Shown in pieces: positions 26,869 to 35,952 of a stretch of 59,857 nucleotides of DNA (position 1 is the first letter of the stretch; each line of letters opens with the position of its first letter). This DNA comes from Gammaproteobacteria bacterium. Its GTDB lineage: Bacteria; Pseudomonadota; Gammaproteobacteria; WFUO01. Where the stretch lies: positions 1-59,857 of the forward strand of contig WFUO01000015.1 in assembly GCA_015484945.1 (NCBI GenBank), read 5' to 3'. A program made the position numbers and the translations under genes. Under the pieces are notes generated by a model. The model had not been told where the DNA came from and ran no database searches. It saw nothing but the letters and a program-made list of their open reading frames with translations.

Positions 26869-27485
26869 GTTTCTTCGCCCCACACCGGCAACAGGTCGTG
26901 GGGGATGTCGAGGTGATCGAGGATGCGGGCGACGACGAAATCGACGATGTCCTGCAGGGTCTCGGGCTGGTGGTAGAAACCGGGGTTGGGTGGCAGTATC
27001 ACCACCCCCATGCGCGCCAGGCGCAGCATGTTGTCCAGATGGATCTCGGAGAAGGGTGTCTCACGCGGCACCAGGATCAGCCGCCGGCGTTCCTTGATGA
27101 CCACATCGGCGGCACGCTCGATGAGATCGTCGCTGCGTCCATGGGCGATGGCAGACAGCGTGCCGGTGGTGCACGGGCACACCACCATGGCGTCCGGCGC
27201 GCCGGTGCCGCTGGCCGGCGGCGCGGTCCACTGCTCGCGCCCGAACACCCGCAACTGGCCCGGCGAGGCCTGGCACCAGTCACTCAGGTAGCGCTCGATC
27301 TCGGCGCTCCTGCCCGGCAGTTGCAGGTCGGTCTCCATGCCGATGACGATCTGCCCGGCCTGCGACAGCATCAGCCAGACCTGGCGATCGGCCGCTATCA
27401 GCTGCTCGAGCAGGGACAGGCCGTAGGGCATGCCCGAGGCGCCGGTCATGGCGAGGGCGATGGTCTGGAAATCGTTGCTGGACAT
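26865..27485 (-). CDS. ubiX: Flavin prenyltransferase UbiX
   Basis: 206 residues. ALAMTGASGMPYGLSLLEQL at the N-terminus is the family's phosphate/FMN motif, then PDAMVVCPCTTGTLSAIAHG, VIKERRRLILVPRETPFS and NMLRLARMGVVILPP near the C-terminus. It makes prenylated FMN for UbiD decarboxylase in ubiquinone synthesis. Its start lies inside the 3' end of the DedA fusion gene (40-bp overlap), and its stop overlaps the LON-domain gene, giving a compact leftward operon. Confidence 0.95.
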   Translation of the reverse strand: MSSNDFQTIALAMTGASGMPYGLSLLEQLIAADRQVWLMLSQAGQIVIGMETDLQLPGRSAEIERYLSDWCQASPGQLRVFGREQWTAPPASGTGAPDAMVVCPCTTGTLSAIAHGRSDDLIERAADVVIKERRRLILVPRETPFSEIHLDNMLRLARMGVVILPPNPGFYHQPETLQDIVDFVVARILDHLDIPHDLLPVWGEET

Positions 27486-29569
27486 GGAGATACCCCTGTT
27501 TTTTCAGGCGTTGCTTGCCGGAGTGATGCTGTTATAGCAGAAAGCCGCGTCTGGCGCAGTCGTATCAGCCACACCGAGCCGTCCCAGCGCACCCCGGCCG
27601 GTGGCCGCCGCTTGCGCTGGCGACGCTCGGCCTGCAGTCCGTGACCGCTGCCCACTGGCAGCAACGCGCGCAGCGGCGCGTCGAAGTCGTTGGTGGTGGC
27701 CGGATAGCTGAACAGATACAGGCGTCGTACCAGACGCTGACAGGTGACGTTGCCGATCCACAGCGCGACCTTGCCATCGATACGCAGCCGGGTCCGCCAC
27801 AGGCGCAGCACGAGCTGCCGGCCCCGATCGACCGGGCGCACCATGGCCAGTGTTTCGTAACGTCCGGCGTGCACATGCGGCATCACCGGCATGCGCGCGA
27901 TGTCCGGTTGCGGATGCAGCCAGTGCACGGCGTCGAGAAAGCGCAGCCGCCGCGCCGGGCGCCAGCCGCGGGCGGTGAGCCAGGCGCGGATATCCTGCAG
28001 CCGGCCGGCCCATTGCAGGGTCAGAGGGTGACGATGGCTGAGGCCGAGATCCTCGCGCCAGGCCGGCAGGCTTCGCCATCCGCCATTGCGCCAGCGCGCG
28101 GCCGGCATCACGCCAACCGGATGGCGGGGCTGGTAGCGGGCCGTCTGGCGCTCCAGATCAAGGACGATATGGCCGCCGCCGGCGACCAGCAGGGCCAGCA
28201 GCAGCCACGTGGCCAGACGCGCGGCCGGGATGTTGCGCAGACTGTGGCGTTGCCAGGCGATGCCGACCACGGCCAGCCAAACCAGGCCCAGGCCGAACCC
28301 GCCGGCCACGTCGCTGAACCAGTGGGCGCCGAGGTACAGGCGCGACAGGCCGATCATGGTCACCAGCAACGTGACGCACAGATACACCGGATAGCGCCAG
28401 CGCCGCTCGACACCGCGCGCGATGACGATGGCCGCAAAGCCATACACCAGCAGAGCCAGGGTGGTATGACTGCTGGGAAACGAGAAGCCTGCGATCACCG
28501 CCCCGGTTGGTCTCGGCACGGCGAGCAGGGATTTCAGCGCCAGCACCAGCGCCCCACCGAAGGCGATCGCCGCCAGCCAGTGCCACACCGCGGCGCGCTG
28601 GCCGTGCCGCCACAGCCACAGCAGGCCGGTAACACTCACCCCGGTCAGTGCCGGTGCCTCGCCGAGCATGGTCACGGCGGTCATGATGCTGTCCATGGCC
28701 GGTGTGCGCAGGCCTTGCAGGAGGCGGTAGATCCAGCCGTCCAGGCCGCTGATGACGTGGCCGTTGCCGGCCTGCCAGAGCATGACAAAAAACAGCACGC
28801 CGGCCAGCAACAGGCTCAGCGCCAGGCCGGTGAGTACCGGCGATTCGGGCCGGCGCGGGTCGATCAGGGCGGTGACGATGCGCCCGCCCAGCGGGTGTCT
28901 GCGCGCCCATTGCAGCAGCCGCGTGATCATGCGCCCGGTGCGGGGTGCCAGCACGCGGTAGCTGGTGCGCACCAGCCAGCGGATGAGCAGGAACAGCGCC
29001 ATCAGTACCAGCACCAGTGCCACCAGGCGCAGGGTCACCTCGGTAGCCAGCTCCAGCGTGGCGCCGAGGATCAGGCCCGGCAACAGATATACTGGCGCCC
29101 ACAACAGCGCCGAGATTACGTTGACCAGAAAAAATCGCCACGGCGGCATGGCCATCAGGCCGGCGATGGTCGGTATGATGGCGCGTACCGGGCCGACGAA
29201 GCGGCCGAACACCACGCTCTTGCCGCCATGACGTTCGAAGAAGCGACGGCCATGCGCGAACAGCCTGTGGTAGCGCCGCATCAGCCGCCATTGCGGCAAG
29301 GTGTCCCGAAAGTGATAGCCGAGCCAGAAGCTCAGGCCGTCACCGGCGATCGCGCCGGCCACGGCCCACAGTAAGGTGCTGGCCAGCGGCAGGCTGCCGT
29401 TGGCAATGAGGATACCGATGCCGATCATCAACGCCGCGCCCGGCACCAGGATGCCGACGATCAGCAACGATTCGCTGAACGCGACCAGGAAGACCAACAG
29501 GCCTGCCAGGGTCGGGTGCGCGCTGATCCATTGATCCAGCCACTGTAATACCGCCTGCGTCGTCTCCAT
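27446..29569 (-). CDS. DedA-PAP2-LssY_C fusion membrane protein
   Basis: 707 residues. Residues about 10-200 are a DedA/VTT domain (FSESLLIVGILVPG, GDGLSFWLGYHF, FGRFVGPVRAIIPTIAG). Residues about 250-430 are a PAP2 phosphatase with K346...RP353, PSSH (365-368) and SR409...H416...D420, all catalytic residues in place. The C-terminal part (about 480-690) resembles the LssY C-terminal domain. Many membrane segments. Likely handles phospholipid or undecaprenyl phosphate transport and dephosphorylation. The last 18 residues overlap ubiX in another frame. Confidence 0.88.
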   Translation of the reverse strand: METTQAVLQWLDQWISAHPTLAGLLVFLVAFSESLLIVGILVPGAALMIGIGILIANGSLPLASTLLWAVAGAIAGDGLSFWLGYHFRDTLPQWRLMRRYHRLFAHGRRFFERHGGKSVVFGRFVGPVRAIIPTIAGLMAMPPWRFFLVNVISALLWAPVYLLPGLILGATLELATEVTLRLVALVLVLMALFLLIRWLVRTSYRVLAPRTGRMITRLLQWARRHPLGGRIVTALIDPRRPESPVLTGLALSLLLAGVLFFVMLWQAGNGHVISGLDGWIYRLLQGLRTPAMDSIMTAVTMLGEAPALTGVSVTGLLWLWRHGQRAAVWHWLAAIAFGGALVLALKSLLAVPRPTGAVIAGFSFPSSHTTLALLVYGFAAIVIARGVERRWRYPVYLCVTLLVTMIGLSRLYLGAHWFSDVAGGFGLGLVWLAVVGIAWQRHSLRNIPAARLATWLLLALLVAGGGHIVLDLERQTARYQPRHPVGVMPAARWRNGGWRSLPAWREDLGLSHRHPLTLQWAGRLQDIRAWLTARGWRPARRLRFLDAVHWLHPQPDIARMPVMPHVHAGRYETLAMVRPVDRGRQLVLRLWRTRLRIDGKVALWIGNVTCQRLVRRLYLFSYPATTNDFDAPLRALLPVGSGHGLQAERRQRKRRPPAGVRWDGSVWLIRLRQTRLSAITASLRQATPEKTGVSPCPATISRPSPSP

Positions 29570-29623
29570 GCGCGCATTATGGGGGAAGGCGTGGCGGGCA
29601 TGAAACCGGTTTTGGTGTCATGT

Positions 29624-29662
29624 GGATGCTCTCTGCCGCCCTTTGGGTGGCGTGGGGCATCC
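29624..29662. other. Stem-loop in the leader between divergent genes
   Basis: GGATGC (29624-29629) pairs with GCATCC (29657-29662), and inside it GCCGCCC (29635-29641) pairs with GGGTGGC (29645-29651) with one G-U and loop TTT. On the leftward transcript this lies in the 5' leader of the DedA fusion gene. Could be a leader structure; no known riboswitch is recognised. Confidence 0.35.
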
Positions 29663-29670
29663 GAACGCGA

Positions 29671-29710
29671 TTGTCATATTTACGTCATAAAATAATTATA
29701 TTATTATATT
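29671..29710 (+). promoter_or_regulatory. AT-rich promoter candidate upstream of the hairpin
   Basis: A strongly AT-rich island in an otherwise GC-rich region. TTGTCA at 29671-29676 is a plausible -35, and TATTAT (29699-29704) or TATATT (29705-29710) are near-consensus -10 boxes, but the spacing to TTGTCA is too long (22 or more); a -35 at 29682 is weaker. Transcription would run rightward into the hairpin at 29734. Confidence 0.35.
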
Positions 29711-29733
29711 CAGAATCACTATCCACACAGGCG

Positions 29734-29782
29734 ACTCAGCCAAGGGAATCCGCCCTTGGCTGAGTTTCCTTTTATTTTTCAA
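29734..29782 (+). terminator. Strong terminator-like hairpin upstream of the DUF3579-like gene (attenuator or sRNA end)
   Basis: ACTCAGCCAAGGG / CCCTTGGCTGAGT, a perfect 13-bp stem (29734-29746, 29753-29765) with loop AATCCG, followed by TTCCTTTTATTTTTC. There is no rightward gene upstream in this gap (the flanking gene at 27446-29569 runs left), so the structure ends either a short untranslated transcript or an attenuated leader of the gene starting at 29808. Confidence 0.75.
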
Positions 29783-29807
29783 AAACTTTCAGTGAGGTAA
29801 TCCATCA

Positions 29808-30116
29808 ATGAAGAAAGGCTTCGTGCTGATCGGCGTCGATGAGGCGCGTGAAGAACCGTTTCGTCCCCGCAACTGGGCCGAGCGTATCGCCGGCAACCTG
29901 GCGCACTACGGCCAGGACCGCCGCCTGCGCTTTTCCGACAAACTGCTGCCGGTGATGGTCGGTAATCGCAAGTATCTGAAAGTAGGCCTGTCGCTCAATG
30001 AAACCCATCCCGAGGTTTACAACGAAGTCATGCAGTTCGCGCGTCTCAACGAGCTGACCGTGGACCTGCACAAAAACAGCGCCAACGACGGCGAAGAAGA
30101 CCTCAAGCAGGCGTGA
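29808..30116 (+). CDS. DUF3579-like small protein
   Basis: 102 residues. FVLIGVDEAREEPFRPRNWAERIAGNLAHYGQDRRLRFSDKLLPV matches the pattern of DUF3579 proteins (a strand, then PxxWAERI, then a basic strand), followed by VGNRKYLKVGLSLNETHPEVYNEVMQFARLNEL and an acidic tail. Soluble, cytoplasmic. GAGG ten bases before the ATG. No known function; recall of the family is from memory. The hairpin just upstream suggests leader control. Confidence 0.75.
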   Translation: MKKGFVLIGVDEAREEPFRPRNWAERIAGNLAHYGQDRRLRFSDKLLPVMVGNRKYLKVGLSLNETHPEVYNEVMQFARLNELTVDLHKNSANDGEEDLKQA

Positions 30117-30348
30117 CACAAGGGCGCGGGCCGTCCGGCCGTTGGTCTGTCAGGCCTGTGACGGGCGTTGTCAGATCAGGTCAGAACCAGGACATGCCCG
30201 GAAAACATTGTTTCACTAGCCTGGGTCACTGCTCTGCGTGCCCACCAGCGTTGAGCGAGCGCGGCTTGTTGGTGTATGGCGGTGGTGCGATTTGGATGCG
30301 TGGTTTATCATCGCGTTTCGTTTGGCCCAATAGATCACGAGGTTGCCG
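30117..30348. other. Intergenic gap before hemL without a supported gene
   Basis: 232 bp. A 79-codon frame starts here but overlaps the hemL start and has no ribosome site or recognisable product. GTCAGATCAGG at 30170-30180 resembles the inverted-repeat arm at 18437. No clear promoter for hemL seen. Confidence 0.5.
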
Positions 30349-31629
30349 ATGACCGATTCCCACGCGCTGTTCGCCGCTGCCCAGCAGCACATCCCGGGCG
30401 GGGTCAATTCCCCGGTTCGCGCCTTCAAGGGCGTGGGGGGTGACCCGGTGTTCTTCCGCCGCGCAGCCGGTTCGCGTGTCTGGTCAGAGGATGGGCGCGA
30501 GTTCATCGACTATGTAGGCTCGTGGGGGCCGATGATCGTCGGTCATGCGCATCCGCAGGTGCTCGAGGCGGTGCGCGAAACGGCGGCCAATGGTCTCAGT
30601 TTCGGCGCCCCGACCGTGATCGAGACCGAGATGGCCGAGCGCGTGTGCGAACTGGTGCCATCGATGGACATGGTGCGCATGGTCAGCTCCGGCACCGAGG
30701 CGACCATGAGCGCCATCCGGCTCGCGCGCGGCTTCACCGGCCGCGACCGCATCGTCAAGTTCGAGGGCTGCTATCACGGCCATTCAGACAGCCTGCTGGT
30801 CAAGGCGGGCTCCGGCGCCCTGACGCTGGGTGTGCCGACCTCGCCGGGCGTTCCGGCATCGCTGGCCGGGCACACGGTCACGCTGGCCTACAACGATGCC
30901 GACCAGGTGCGCGAGGTGTTCGCCGATATCGGTGAAGAGATTGCCTGCGTGATCGTCGAGCCGGTGGCCGGCAACATGAACTGCATTCCGCCGCAGCCGG
31001 GGTTTCTGGAAACCCTGCGCGAGGTCTGTGACGCCAGCGGCGCGGTGCTGATCTTCGACGAGGTCATGACCGGCTTTCGTGTCGCCCTCGGCGGCGCCCA
31101 GGGCCACTACGGCATACGCCCCGACCTGACCACGCTCGGCAAGGTCATTGGTGGGGGCATGCCGGTGGGCGCGTTCGGTGGCCGGCGCGAGATCATGCAA
31201 CACCTGGCGCCGCTGGGGCCGGTCTATCAGGCCGGTACACTGTCGGGCAACCCGGTGGCCATGGCCGCCGGCCTCAAGACCCTGGAACTGGTTTCGGCGC
31301 CGGGGTTCTACGACGAACTGACGGACAAGACCCGGCAGCTGGTTGATGGCATCCTGGGCCAGGCGCGCCGGCATGGCGTGGCGTTGACCGCCAACACCGT
31401 TGGCGGCATGTTCGGGCTGTTCTTCACTGAAGAGGAAGCGGTCACCAACTTCGCCCAGACCAGTGCCTGCGACCAGGAACGCTTCCGCCGCTTCTTCCAC
31501 GCCATGCTCGACGAGGGCGTGTACCTGGCGCCCTCGGCCTTCGAGGCCGGATTCGTATCGTCCGCGCACAGCGAGGCCGACATCGACGAGACCATCGAGG
31601 CCGCCGGCCGGGTGTTCGCGCGTCTGTGA
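30349..31629 (+). CDS. hemL: Glutamate-1-semialdehyde 2,1-aminomutase HemL
   Basis: 426 residues from ATG 30349, with GAGG at 30339-30342; an in-frame TTG two codons earlier is less likely. PLP lysine is Lys265 in [18 protein letters not shown], same number as in E. coli. Other motifs: [52 protein letters not shown]. It makes 5-aminolevulinate from glutamate-1-semialdehyde for heme and other tetrapyrroles. Monocistronic, followed by repeats. Confidence 0.97.
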   Translation: MTDSHALFAAAQQHIPGGVNSPVRAFKGVGGDPVFFRRAAGSRVWSEDGREFIDYVGSWGPMIVGHAHPQVLEAVRETAANGLSFGAPTVIETEMAERVCELVPSMDMVRMVSSGTEATMSAIRLARGFTGRDRIVKFEGCYHGHSDSLLVKAGSGALTLGVPTSPGVPASLAGHTVTLAYNDADQVREVFADIGEEIACVIVEPVAGNMNCIPPQPGFLETLREVCDASGAVLIFDEVMTGFRVALGGAQGHYGIRPDLTTLGKVIGGGMPVGAFGGRREIMQHLAPLGPVYQAGTLSGNPVAMAAGLKTLELVSAPGFYDELTDKTRQLVDGILGQARRHGVALTANTVGGMFGLFFTEEEAVTNFAQTSACDQERFRRFFHAMLDEGVYLAPSAFEAGFVSSAHSEADIDETIEAAGRVFARL

Positions 31630-31695
31630 AAAGGCAGAGAAAAGAGACAAGATACAAGATACAAGAGAAAAGCATACCGTCCTCTGTGACTCCGT

Positions 31696-31752
31696 CGCAT
31701 AGAACCCCTGCGGGGTTCATCATGCGCACCTTACCCTTCGGGTCAAGGCTTC
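31696..31752. repeat. REP-like double hairpin element, copy B
   Basis: CGCATAGAACCCCTGCGGGG... then TTACCC-TT-CGGGTCAAGG; differs from copy A (17398-17455) at only a few loop or spacer positions, and the changes in the loops leave both stems intact. It follows hemL and an ACAAGATACAAGATACAAGA run at about 31650-31670. Confidence 0.65.
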
Positions 31753-31784
31753 TGTGGCCTCTGTGCTGAACTCGCGTCGTTTGC

Positions 31785-31981
31785 TAGCCCGGATATTGCA
31801 TCAGCATCCCGAGAGCCGGCGGAATTCGCAGCCACAGCGAGCGAGAAACCGCCGGAATCGGGATAGAACCGCACGGTGAACAAACGGTTACCGGTGACAA
31901 TCTACAGTTTTTATCCATTTTGTACGCTGTTTCAGTTGGTTATGTTTTCAGTGCGGTTCGGCTGGTGCAATATCCGGGCTA
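31785..31981. mobile_element. MITE-like element with 16-bp terminal inverted repeats
   Basis: TAGCCCGGATATTGCA at 31785-31800 and its exact reverse complement TGCAATATCCGGGCTA at 31966-31981 bound 197 bp without coding capacity. Inside, ATCCCGA-x-CCGGCGG (31806-31822) is inverted at 31849-31864 (CCGCCGG-x-TCGGGAT), a second imperfect hairpin. The end sequence resembles what I recall of IS1380-type termini, which is uncertain. No clear target duplication. Probably a non-autonomous element or deleted IS in the gap between convergent hemL and thiE. Confidence 0.6.
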
Positions 31982-32002
31982 GGCGTCACCAACTTTCCTC
32001 TT

Positions 32003-32641
32003 TTATCTTTTTTCTTTTCGCTGATTTTCAATCACTGCGACCAGTTCACGCGCCGCGGTCTCGATGTCGGCGGCGGCGAACACGCCATTGATGACGGCCA
32101 GCATGTCGGCCCCGGCCGCGACCAGCGGGGCGGCGTTGGCCGCGGTGATACCGCCAATGGCGGCCACCGCGCACGGTAGCTCGCGTGCCTGCTCGAGCAG
32201 GTGGAGATCGGCGCGCACGGCGTCGGGCTTGATGGCCGACGCAAAGAAGCTGCCAAACGCCACGTAGTCGGCCCCGTCCGCGGCCGCCCGGCGCGCCAGA
32301 CCGATGTCGTTGTAGCACGAGACGCCGACGATGGCCGAATCGCCCAGCCGTGCGCGGGCACTGGCAATATCTCCGTCGTCACGGCCGATGTGCACGCCAT
32401 CGGCCTCAATGGCCGCGGCCAGCGCCACGTCATCGTTGATGATGAACAGCGCGCCGAAGGCTCGGCACCGCGCCGCCAGTTCGCGCGCCTCGTTCAGTCG
32501 GCGCTCGTGGTCACCGGACTTGTCACGGTACTGGATCAGCCGGGCGCCGCCGCGCAGGGCGGCCTCGACCATGGCGGGTAGCTTCGGGCCGTTCCGCTCG
32601 GGCGTGATGGCGTACAGTCCGCGCAACGCAGAGCGATTCAT
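32003..32641 (-). CDS. thiE: Thiamine-phosphate synthase ThiE
   Basis: 212 residues of a TIM barrel. GLYAITPE at the start, LIQYRDKSGD, FIINDDVALAAAIEADGVHIGRDDGD, GVSCYNDIGLARRAAADGADYVAFGSFF, and the phosphate loop AIGGI...AVINGVF. It couples HMP-PP and thiazole phosphate to thiamine monophosphate. Its start overlaps the thiD stop by 4 bp (ATGA), so the two are translationally coupled. Confidence 0.94.
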   Translation of the reverse strand: MNRSALRGLYAITPERNGPKLPAMVEAALRGGARLIQYRDKSGDHERRLNEARELAARCRAFGALFIINDDVALAAAIEADGVHIGRDDGDIASARARLGDSAIVGVSCYNDIGLARRAAADGADYVAFGSFFASAIKPDAVRADLHLLEQARELPCAVAAIGGITAANAAPLVAAGADMLAVINGVFAAADIETAARELVAVIENQRKEKR

Positions 32642-33453
32642 GGTGTCTCGTCGTCCTGTTCTGCGCGCGCCCAGAACAGACGGTTGGGAATCTTCTGTCC
32701 CATGCCGATGCGATAACCCTGCTGTAATGATTGCCAGGTGTATTCCTGTGCCTGGTGGATGGCCGAGACCGGCTCGTTGCCCTGCGCCAGCAAGCCGGCG
32801 ATGGCCGAGGCCAGGGTACAGCCCGATCCATGATAGGCATCGGGCAGGCGTGGCCAGGTGAAGCGCTCGAGCAGCCGGTTGTTGCTGTACAGGCGGTTCT
32901 CGACATCGGGCGTATCCGCATGGGTGCCGGTTACGAGCACATATTCGGCGCCGCGTTCGAGCAGCGCCATGGCCGCGGCCGCTTCGTCGTCGGCCTCCGG
33001 GGCCAGCTGCCCGGCTTCGGGCACGTTGGGCGTCAGGACGGTGGTCTGGGGTACCAGCAGGGTCAGCAGGGCCTCGCGCATGTCGTCATTGGCCAGCGGG
33101 CTGCCGCTGCCGGCGGCCAGTACCGGATCGAGCACCACCGGGATCTCGGGATAATCCACGAGGATACCGTGGATGGCCTCGATCGCCCCGGTACTGCCAG
33201 TGAGCCCGATCTTGATCGCCGCGACCGGGATGTCCTCGAGAATGCAGCGCGCCTGTTCGATGATGGCCGCCGTGTCGATGGCGATCAGGGCGCGTACATC
33301 CACGGTATCCTGTACCGTGGCGATGGTGATCACCGGGCACGGATGACAGCCCTGGCTGGCGATGGCCTCGATGTCGGCCTGCAGGCCGGCGCCGCCACTC
33401 GGGTCGAGACCGGCAAACGCCAGAACAGCGGGGATGTCGGGATTCTCAGGCAT
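32638..33453 (-). CDS. thiD: Hydroxymethylpyrimidine/phosphomethylpyrimidine kinase ThiD
   Basis: 271 residues from ATG 33453 (MPENPDIPAVLAFAGLDPSGGAG), with GGAG nine bases upstream; longer starts run through non-conserved sequence. Family motifs: AGLDPSGGAGLQADIEA, the PVVLDPVLAAGSG strand, TPNVPEAGQL, VLVTGTH and the anion-hole DAYHGSGCTLASAIAG. Phosphorylates HMP and HMP-P in thiamine synthesis. No TPP riboswitch (THI-box) features were seen in the short upstream gap. Confidence 0.94.
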   Translation of the reverse strand: MPENPDIPAVLAFAGLDPSGGAGLQADIEAIASQGCHPCPVITIATVQDTVDVRALIAIDTAAIIEQARCILEDIPVAAIKIGLTGSTGAIEAIHGILVDYPEIPVVLDPVLAAGSGSPLANDDMREALLTLLVPQTTVLTPNVPEAGQLAPEADDEAAAAMALLERGAEYVLVTGTHADTPDVENRLYSNNRLLERFTWPRLPDAYHGSGCTLASAIAGLLAQGNEPVSAIHQAQEYTWQSLQQGYRIGMGQKIPNRLFWARAEQDDETP

Positions 33454-33595
33454 TCGGCGCTCCATCGTGTGTGTGGCGATTGTATCACCACAGCCGCCGG
33501 TGGCGTATGACGGCGGACAAAAACCCGGTGAAATTGCGGGAATGATGCAGGGCCCGAAAACTTGGCTACACTCTGGAGAAGGGGGTGAGCCGCGC

Positions 33596-34093
33596 ATGGA
33601 CAATGCCTTCCACAACAACGAATCCGAGGATCTGGCGCGCTGCGCGCGCGAGTTCTGCTATCTGGTCGATGGCCTGCAACAGGCGGGCAGCGACTGGCTG
33701 GCGCAGTTGTCCAGCCTGTTGGTGCGCATTCATGCCGCTGTGATCCGCCTCGAGGGCGATACCGACGCGCGCCTGCCCGAGGCGCCCGGCCCCGACTACG
33801 ACAGCCGTTTCGAGCTGTATTCACGCCTGCGCCGCCTGCTGGGCGAGCGTGATCACTACTGGATGGTTTTCGACAGCGATGGCCAGGCCGCCGAACTCAG
33901 CGGCAGCCTCGCCGACGACATCACCGACATCTACTTCGAGCTCAAGCACGGTCTCGAACTGCTGGAAAAAGATCCCCAACGCGCCGCCAGGCAGTGGCGC
34001 ATAGGCTATCACCGGCACTGGGGTCAGCATCTGGTCGATGCCGAACGCCACCTCTACGAACTGCAGGTCAGCCGCGCCAGGCGATTCTCGTAA
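33596..34093 (+). CDS. DUF5063-like cytoplasmic protein
   Basis: 165 residues from ATG 33596 with GAAGGGGGTGAG upstream; the longer frame would run into thiD on the other strand. All-helical and acidic: FCYLVDGLQQAGSDWLAQLSSLLVRIHAAV, SRFELYSRLRRLLGERDHYWMVFD, DDITDIYFELKHGLELLEKD, WRIGYHRHWGQHLVDAERHLYEL. The pattern (LxxRxLLGxxDxYWxVFD) resembles DUF5063 proteins as I recall them. Function unknown. Divergent from thiD. Confidence 0.7.
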   Translation: MDNAFHNNESEDLARCAREFCYLVDGLQQAGSDWLAQLSSLLVRIHAAVIRLEGDTDARLPEAPGPDYDSRFELYSRLRRLLGERDHYWMVFDSDGQAAELSGSLADDITDIYFELKHGLELLEKDPQRAARQWRIGYHRHWGQHLVDAERHLYELQVSRARRFS

Positions 34094-34263
34094 TCCAGCC
34101 TTCCCGGGTTCCGGCAGCATGACAGGTTCTGTTCCGGTCTGACAGGCCGCACTCCGGGTGTGCAGTTATACGGGGCTACTCTGGTCATGTGCGAGGTATC
34201 GGGCGACACGCGAAAACGGTTATGCTGCCCGTTTTTCGTTAATGCGGGGAGAGCCCATCAGGC

Positions 34264-35952
34264 ATGTTATCGGCACTGAGAAAGTCGCTGAAAAGCAAAC
34301 CGACGTTCACTGAGATCAGAGCGAACATCCTTGCCGGATTGACTGTCGGGATCATCGCCTTGCCACTTTCCATGGCGTTGGCGATAGCAAGCGGTGTGCC
34401 TCCCCAGCATGGCCTGTACACAGCGATAGTCGCCGGTATCGTCATCGCGCTGACGGGCGGTTCCAAGGTCAACATATCCGGTCCCACAGCGGCGTTCGTG
34501 GTCGTTCTGCTGCCGATCGTGCAGATATATGGCATCGGCGGTCTTCTTGTCAGCGGTTTCATGGCCGGACTGATTCTCGTCATGATGGGTGCAGGCGGGC
34601 TGGGAAGATTCGTCGAGATCGTTCCCTATCCTGTCATCGTCGGGTTCACCTCTGGCATTGGAGTGGTGATCGGCACATTCCAGATAAAGGATTTTCTTGG
34701 TCTGGAGATGGCAACCATGGAAGGAGGCTATCTTGAAAAACTGGCGGGCATCGTGCATGCCCTGCCAACGATAAGCTGGCAGGAAACGCTGATCGGTTGT
34801 CTGACATTTTCGATACTGGTGATCTGGCCACGGTTTTGATCAAGTATTCCCGCACATCTCGTTGCCCTGATCGTTGGCGCTGTTGCCGCATGGGTATTGG
34901 GCAGATATATCCCCGGGTTTTCAGTCGATACGATTGGCAGCCGGTTTCATTATGAGATCAATGGTGTGACAGGTAGCGGGGTTCCGGCGGTTCTGCCCGG
35001 GTTCGAGTGGCCATGGAATTTGCCGGGGGCGGATGGCAAACCAATTGGCATCAGTTTCGATCTGGTCAGAACGCTGCTGCCATCTGCGATCACGATAGCC
35101 ATGCTGGGCGCGCTGGAGTCATTGTTGTGCGCAGTCGTTGCCGATGGCATGTCGGGCAAAAAACACAACCCGGATGATGAGCTCATCGGTCAAGGCATAG
35201 GCAACATGGTCGTGCCGTTGTTTGGCGGCCTGCCCGCTACCGCCGCAATTGCGCGAACAACGGCAAACATCAAGGCTGGAGGCAGTTTGCCGCTGGCCTC
35301 GGTTGTTCACAGTCTGTTTCTCGTAGCCGCCATTCTGATATTGTCGCCCTTGCTGTCATACATACCCATGGCCTCCATGGCTGCATTGTTGTTGATGGTT
35401 GCATGGAATATGAGCGAGGCCAGGCATTTTATTCGTACCGTCAAGGTGGCGCCCAGAGACGACGTGCTGGTTCTTGTTTTGTGCTTTTCACTGACGGTCT
35501 TGTTTGACATGACAGTATCCGTCGCTGTCGGGATAGGCATGGCTGGCATGCTGTTTATTCGCAGGAGCATCAACCTGGCTGCTGCAACAGAGGTTGAGAA
35601 CGATCACGAGAGTTACAATCTGCCCGACCATATAGCGGTATATGACATCAATGGCCCGCTGTTCTTTGGTTCAGCGCAAAAGGCATTGAAGACCATCACT
35701 ACGGTGACACCGGATATACGGGTCGTGATTCTTGACATGACGGAGGTCACGATGCTCGATATGAGCGCCATCATTGCCATGGAATCCATTGTCGATGATC
35801 TGGCCGCAAAGGATATTGCGCTGATCATTTACAATCTCAAGCCGCGCATGATGGCCAAGCTGAGGCGTGCGGGCATCAGAAAGCGCGCCGGAAAAATCGG
35901 CTTCTCGCGATCTCTCGAAAAAAGTATCGCCATGGCGCGAGACATGTTATAG
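34264..35952 (+). pseudogene. SulP-family anion transporter interrupted by one in-frame TGA
   Basis: One continuous frame of 562 sense codons plus a TGA at 34837-34839. Before it: 191 residues with ANILAGLTVGIIALPLSMALAIASG, the SulP signature, and several membrane helices. After it, in the same frame: SSIPAHLVALIVGAVAAWVLG, more helices with IAMLGALESLLCAVVADGM and GGLPATAAIARTTANIKAGG, then a C-terminal STAS domain (VVILDMTEVTMLDMSAI). The stop falls in the middle of the membrane part, so two separate functional products are unlikely. Base composition is visibly lower in GC and codon use differs from neighbours, suggesting horizontal gain. A sequencing error cannot be excluded. The 3' end overlaps the aldolase gene by 6 bp. 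Confidence 0.8.

Noticed and set aside
27641-29374. 577-codon open frame on the + strand opposite the DedA fusion gene
   Set aside because: Gln/His/Arg-rich antisense frame; the - strand gene has complete DedA and PAP2 motifs.
30113-30352. 79-codon frame between the DUF3579-like gene and hemL
   Set aside because: Overlaps the hemL start, no ribosome site, and residues such as RWSVRPVTGVVRSGQ look random.
31876-32091. 71-codon frame inside the MITE-like element
   Set aside because: Spans the element's end into thiE on the other strand; no coding character.
33454-33595. TPP riboswitch ahead of thiD-thiE
   Set aside because: The gap is short and no THI-box motif (CUGAGA / ACCUGA type) was seen on the - strand.
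34837-34839. TGA in the SulP gene as a selenocysteine codon
   Set aside because: No convincing SECIS-like hairpin follows the codon, and SulP proteins are not known selenoproteins; nonsense mutation or error is simpler.
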